DNA of 64,000 nt from Heterocephalus glaber (taxonomy: Eukaryota; Chordata; Mammalia; Rodentia; Bathyergidae). The position numbers and the translations under genes were made by a program. The notes beneath the pieces were generated by a model that searched no databases, was not told where the DNA came from, and saw nothing but the letters and a program-made list of their open reading frames with translations. Positions 59,846-64,000 of this stretch are shown one piece after another; position 1 is the stretch's first letter, and each line of letters begins with the position of its first letter. The DNA is taken from assembly GCF_000247695.1 (NCBI RefSeq), contig NW_004624800.1, forward strand, positions 8,513,855 to 8,577,854, written 5' to 3'.

Positions 59846-62800
59846 CTTATATGTGTCTTATTATACAATTAATTTTAAAAACCATTAGTTTAGAGTGGTT
59901 TAAACTCACTTCTGAATGCTAATGAAATTTATAGATTGCAAATCATTTGTATGTGTCATTCATTAAATTGTGAACCCAGATGTTAAAAATACATAAATCT
60001 TTCTTTATCAAAATTATAGGAAAAAATGAGGCATAATTCAATTTTTTTTCTATTTTAATTTCTAGGAAATGGATATAATTCTTAAAAAAAATTTAATCAT
60101 ATAATTTATATGACTATACATTGTACAGACTTATAAAAAAAAGTCCCTAACTTGAAAGTTTAACTATGATCAATTCACTCTGTGGAGCGAAGAGACGGGG
60201 GAAACTAAATATGAGATTCTAGGGGAAAATGTCATCTTCAGTGTGAACTAAGAAATGGCACAAATTTGCAAAGGAAAAGTTTGACTTTTAAAAGTTTTCC
60301 AGAGCAGAGGCATTTACAAAAGCCCAAGGGGAAAAAGCATACCTGTGTGCTGAGCAAAAAACCCCCATGTGACACGCCATTTTTGCAGCCTAGCTTTCTG
60401 CCTGTGGTGCTCTACCACAGAAATCCTGGGGGGTTTAGTCCTCCCAAACTATAAACAGGTTTATTTAGTTTTGAAATATTTTTAATTACTGTCAACATTT
60501 AAGTGATATGTTTTTACTCTAAAATTCTAATATAAGTATTCTCGTAAAATATCAGAATGTTCACCTCATAGCACATCACTGGAGGGTTTTGAAGTTGAGA
60601 CCCTCAATTTATACAGCAAGAAGTGTCAGAAAAGTTACCTGAAACTTAAAAAAGAGATTAAACAGAGTACTAATCTTATCTAAAAGCAATTTCTGGCTTG
60701 ATTTTTTTTTTTAATCTAGGCAGTTTTACAACTTTATGAGGTCAGAGAACAAGTGATTTTTAGATTTTCATCTACTAAAGATATTCTTATAAAATGAGAT
60801 TACTTGTATTGGATATGAAACTAATTTCTGTTTAAAGGAATAGATAGACTATTCATGGTTTATTTCTATGTTATACATTACCCTTACTATATGTAACTCC
60901 AAAATAGTATCTTAAATTCACTTATCAAATACTCCGTGTTTACCTAATTCAATGAAATCCAGACAAATTTTACAATCATAAAATTTTGCTCTTTAATTGA
61001 AAAGTTAAATAATATCTTTGGCTAATCTTTATTTGATATTTGCTGAGAAGTCATAATTCTACCTTACTAAATTATGATTTAAAAGAAGGAATGATGCTGA
61101 GCTAGTTAAACCAATGAGTAAAGTGAAAGATTATATTTTATTATTGCTGTTTACTTTCATTTAGTTTTATTTTACTTGGTGTTGTTTGGATCCATAGTCA
61201 ACCAAGAAACTTCTGTTGATTATGTTTACAAAGACACAATGCAGCCTGCTGAGAGTTCGGAGTATTGTGACAAAAAGTGTAAAAACAGGTATTATAAATC
61301 ACATGCTTAAATATGGAGATAGGATATTATGGAGAGCAAAAGAAAAGCATGTGTCTAGGAGTGGGGGTAGGAAGGTCTACAGGAGATAGTAGGATGAGGA
61401 GGCATCATATGAATGAAAGAGAAGACAAAAGCTTTCCTGCGAGAGAGGGAAGCACAATGAATATAATCAGTATGCTCATCAAATGTGTACTAATAATAAC
61501 ATTTTTAAAAAATGAGCAAGAAGCAGGCATTGTCTGGCAGGTACATGAAAGTGAACAGCACTGGGCAATAAGAATGAGCCTTTCTTTAATTCTGTCCCAA
61601 GACACAGAATGTTATATATGTTGCACATGTGAACAAATCACTCTGGATTCTAGTGTGATTCAGCAAGCTATTCTTCTATTCTGAATCTTATTCCATTCCT
61701 TATTTAAAGTTGTCTATGTTTGTAGCATTTTTGGTGATAATTTGTCCCTATGGGTCACCTTAAATTGGATGGAAAAATTCAGATTCTAGAAGGAGCAAAC
61801 TGATCGTCCAAGATCTTACCTGAATTGTTAAGTAGAGTATATCCACATTGCCAACAGCTGAGAAAATGCAACAGTTTATGGTAAATTCTCTACAGGTAAA
61901 TATTCTAGTAAATCTGGTGATACCAGATTCTACTAATATGCACGTAGGAGTGTATGGTGCCAGGGATTGGTGATCATAATAATTTTAACATGTCCTTTGA
62001 AGTCAGGAGATATTGGGTTGACTTTTCAACAATGAACAATTAGAGGTCTGCTGTAACATCTCACTTTTCAATGGAGATTCTTTTTTTCTGGAAAATTATA
62101 GGTGTCTATGATGCTACTGTACTTACCTAAGTGCCATCTTTCATCTAGTGGTACTTTTACCTTTTTCCAAATGGCTCTAAATGAATATGTATGGAGTTGC
62201 AATGTTGTGTGTTTTTACAACCACGGATGTACCTGAATTGGTAATGAAATTTTATTGTACTCATACACATCCAGGTTTTACCTTCTTTCCCATTATTTAT
62301 AGCTTTAGATGATGAGTTAATTTCACAAAAAATATTCAAAATGATTTTTTCTGGAGGGCTTTTCAATGCAAAGATATGACTTGACAGAAAGATTAAAGTT
62401 TGAAATAGATAAATTGTACATTTCATGAAGACATATTAATCTTAAGTTAAAATTATAGATTTAGGATCTTTTGTTCTTTCATTACAGTACAAGAAGTACT
62501 ACAATATGAGAGTGAAAAACTTTACCCTATAGATAGGACTCTATGTACAATACTGAAGATCATCTTAAAGTAGTTGTAAGTAGCTGGGAATGATAGGAAC
62601 TTAAATCAAGCAGTACTTGCTTACAAAAACCAGCACCGGAGGCTGACAGTTTCTAGTGCTATCAAGGCTTTCTTCAGAATTCTCAGCTACACGATTATCA
62701 CATATTCTCATGTCATGATCAGCCATTTGCAAACACAATTCATTTATAATTTTTGAGCACCAATTATATAGAAGCTGATGAAAATACAAACATAACCTAC

Positions 62801-63890
62801 ACTAAAAGCAATATTCTGAGTCAGAAAAGTCAATTAAGTATTAAAAACCATTTTATTCTTTACTTTTACATAAGTATCTGCAAATAAATTAAAATTGCAG
62901 GTGAAAGGCAAAATTAATTCAAAAGAAGGAATAGATAGTTCCAGAAGATTGTTGAGCATTGTCACTTTAAATTGAGTTATTTCTCATGGTGAATTACAGA
63001 GGCAGCTGCATTCCAAACAAAGATCAAGTCATGAGAACACACAAATAGTGAAAAAGAAAACTAACTGAAAACAAATTATAGCTAAAAGTTGCTGAAGCAG
63101 AGAGTCCAAGTTGGATTAGGAACAGAACATTAATTTGGTAGTTTAAGAGGCAGACTTTGAAGAGTATTGATTCCCATATAAAAGAAATTGCCCTTCACCC
63201 TGACCTGATGAAGGAACAATTGCTTATAGCACTAAAATATCCCAAAGGCAGTGATATGATGTCACTGGAAACTCAGGAGCCAGGGAAATCTTGTTTATTT
63301 TACACACTTTCTGGGTCACAGAAAAAATATTTGAAAGAAATGGCTCAAAAGTTTGTGTGGCGAGTTAGATACCAGCAGTCCCTCCATAGCTTCCTTAGAC
63401 AGTGTCTGTCTTCTTCTTAAAGTAAATAATGAGCAAGTATGTTTAGAACACAGGTCTAAAAGAAGTCAGAATATTACTCTCCAAAGTGCCTGCATAGCTC
63501 AGCAACTGTCCTTCTCAGAAAGGACCTGTAGGCTTTGACACCTTCCCACTTCTTGCATTGAGGCTTTTCCCTCTAAAGTCAGCCAGTTCTTAGTGGGTGG
63601 GAATTGAGTACCTTAATCTTCAATCTACAGACGTACGAAGGGGCCCCAAAGGAAGAAATGTCAGAAGGTAGGAAAGATATTTGGCTTCCTTGAAGACCAT
63701 AACAAGGAGATGTAGTAAAATTGGTCATGGTGGCTGCTTAGCCAGCCTGCAAATATCAGCAGTCCTCTGCTTTGGCTATGAAGAATGGTCCTTTATATAC
63801 ATGCTTCTGCTCCAGTGGAGAGAAACTACATTTCCCTCCTGAAAAAAATGTATTTGACCACTACATTTTCTGATTCTCCTTTTTAGCATT
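59846..63890. other. Non-coding, nothing recognised
   Basis: 4 kb of AT-rich sequence. The 123-codon frame at 61313-61684 and the 87-codon frame at 63157-63420 show no domain, signal peptide or family I know. No clear SINE, LTR or microsatellite. Confidence 0.45.
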
Positions 63891-63892
63891 CA

Positions 63893-64000
63893 AGCTTCTA
63901 GAAATAGAAGAGCAGGACAACCCCAAAGCTCATACAAGAGAGGAAATTATAAAGATCAGAGGAGAAATCAATGCAATGGAGACTAAGAGAATGATACAAA
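63893..64000 (+). mobile_element. L1 ORF2, partial, cut by the window edge
   Basis: The sense frame stays open to the window end and reads like the ORF2 linker between endonuclease and reverse transcriptase: LLEIEEQDNPKAHTREEI, then KIRGEINAMETKRMIQ. Compare the old L1 at 13228, where the same block is GAGACTAAAAGAATGATA. The left end is not sharply defined. The uninterrupted frame over about 36 codons suggests a younger copy than the one at 12186, but the rest lies outside the window. Confidence 0.75.

Noticed and set aside
61313..61684. 123-codon frame, plus strand
   Set aside because: No recognisable domain or exon structure. Consistent with chance.

Overview
This window looks like nuclear DNA from a rodent, and not a mouse- or rat-like one. 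Eleven copies of a tRNA-Ala-like ID SINE are present, all of one lineage-specific type. There are also B1 (7SL-derived) SINEs with the rodent internal duplication, a B1 copy fused to a shortened ID unit, MaLR-like LTRs, and L1 copies sharing one 3' end. The base composition is AT-rich. The ID sequence does not match the murid consensus or the kangaroo-rat type as I remember them. A beaver-like (castorid) or related rodent is a guess, not a determination.

I found no host protein-coding gene, tRNA, rRNA or CRISPR array. The longest open frame is 160 codons, which is what chance gives in 64 kb, and the longer frames lie in unique-looking sequence without a recognisable family or antisense to L1. 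The window is best read as a gene desert or the inside of a very long intron. Its structure is almost entirely a record of retrotransposition.

Layout. 1-12.1 kb: mostly old unique-looking sequence with degraded hAT-type transposons (about 2.03, 7.98 and 10.05 kb), one ID, one B1-like SINE and an antisense L1 3' end. 12.2-18.65 kb: an old sense L1 split by three later insertions, namely a young 5'-inverted (twin-primed) L1 at 14.2-16.1 kb with a 13-bp target-site duplication, a MaLR-like LTR, and a second LTR-like element. 19.15-19.53 kb: another LTR of that family. 23.2-26.4 kb: an antisense L1 tail, an ID, and a second young 5'-inverted L1. 27-37 kb: IDs, a B1 with a 21-unit AAG repeat in its tail, and an old L1 carrying a tiny 55-bp L1 tail insertion with its own target-site duplication. 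37-49 kb: IDs, an L1 tail, MER5A, L2 and MIR relics, and a possible LTR with a 49-bp tandem duplication. 50-53 kb: an old L1 carrying an ID and a B1, each with a clear target-site duplication, followed by a separate ID. 55.9-60 kb: L2, a 29-nt piece of U6 snRNA, LTR remnants, the B1/short-ID dimer and an ID. The right edge cuts into an L1 ORF2 whose reading frame is open for about 36 codons.

The parts belong together only through L1: its reverse transcriptase is the established source of L1 copies and, in trans, of ID, B1 and U6 copies. I see no new system of genes. The most informative items are the nested and inverted L1 insertions, the micro-insertion, the U6 fragment and the ID subfamily structure. 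Family names and boundaries come from recognising consensus features by eye. No search was run.
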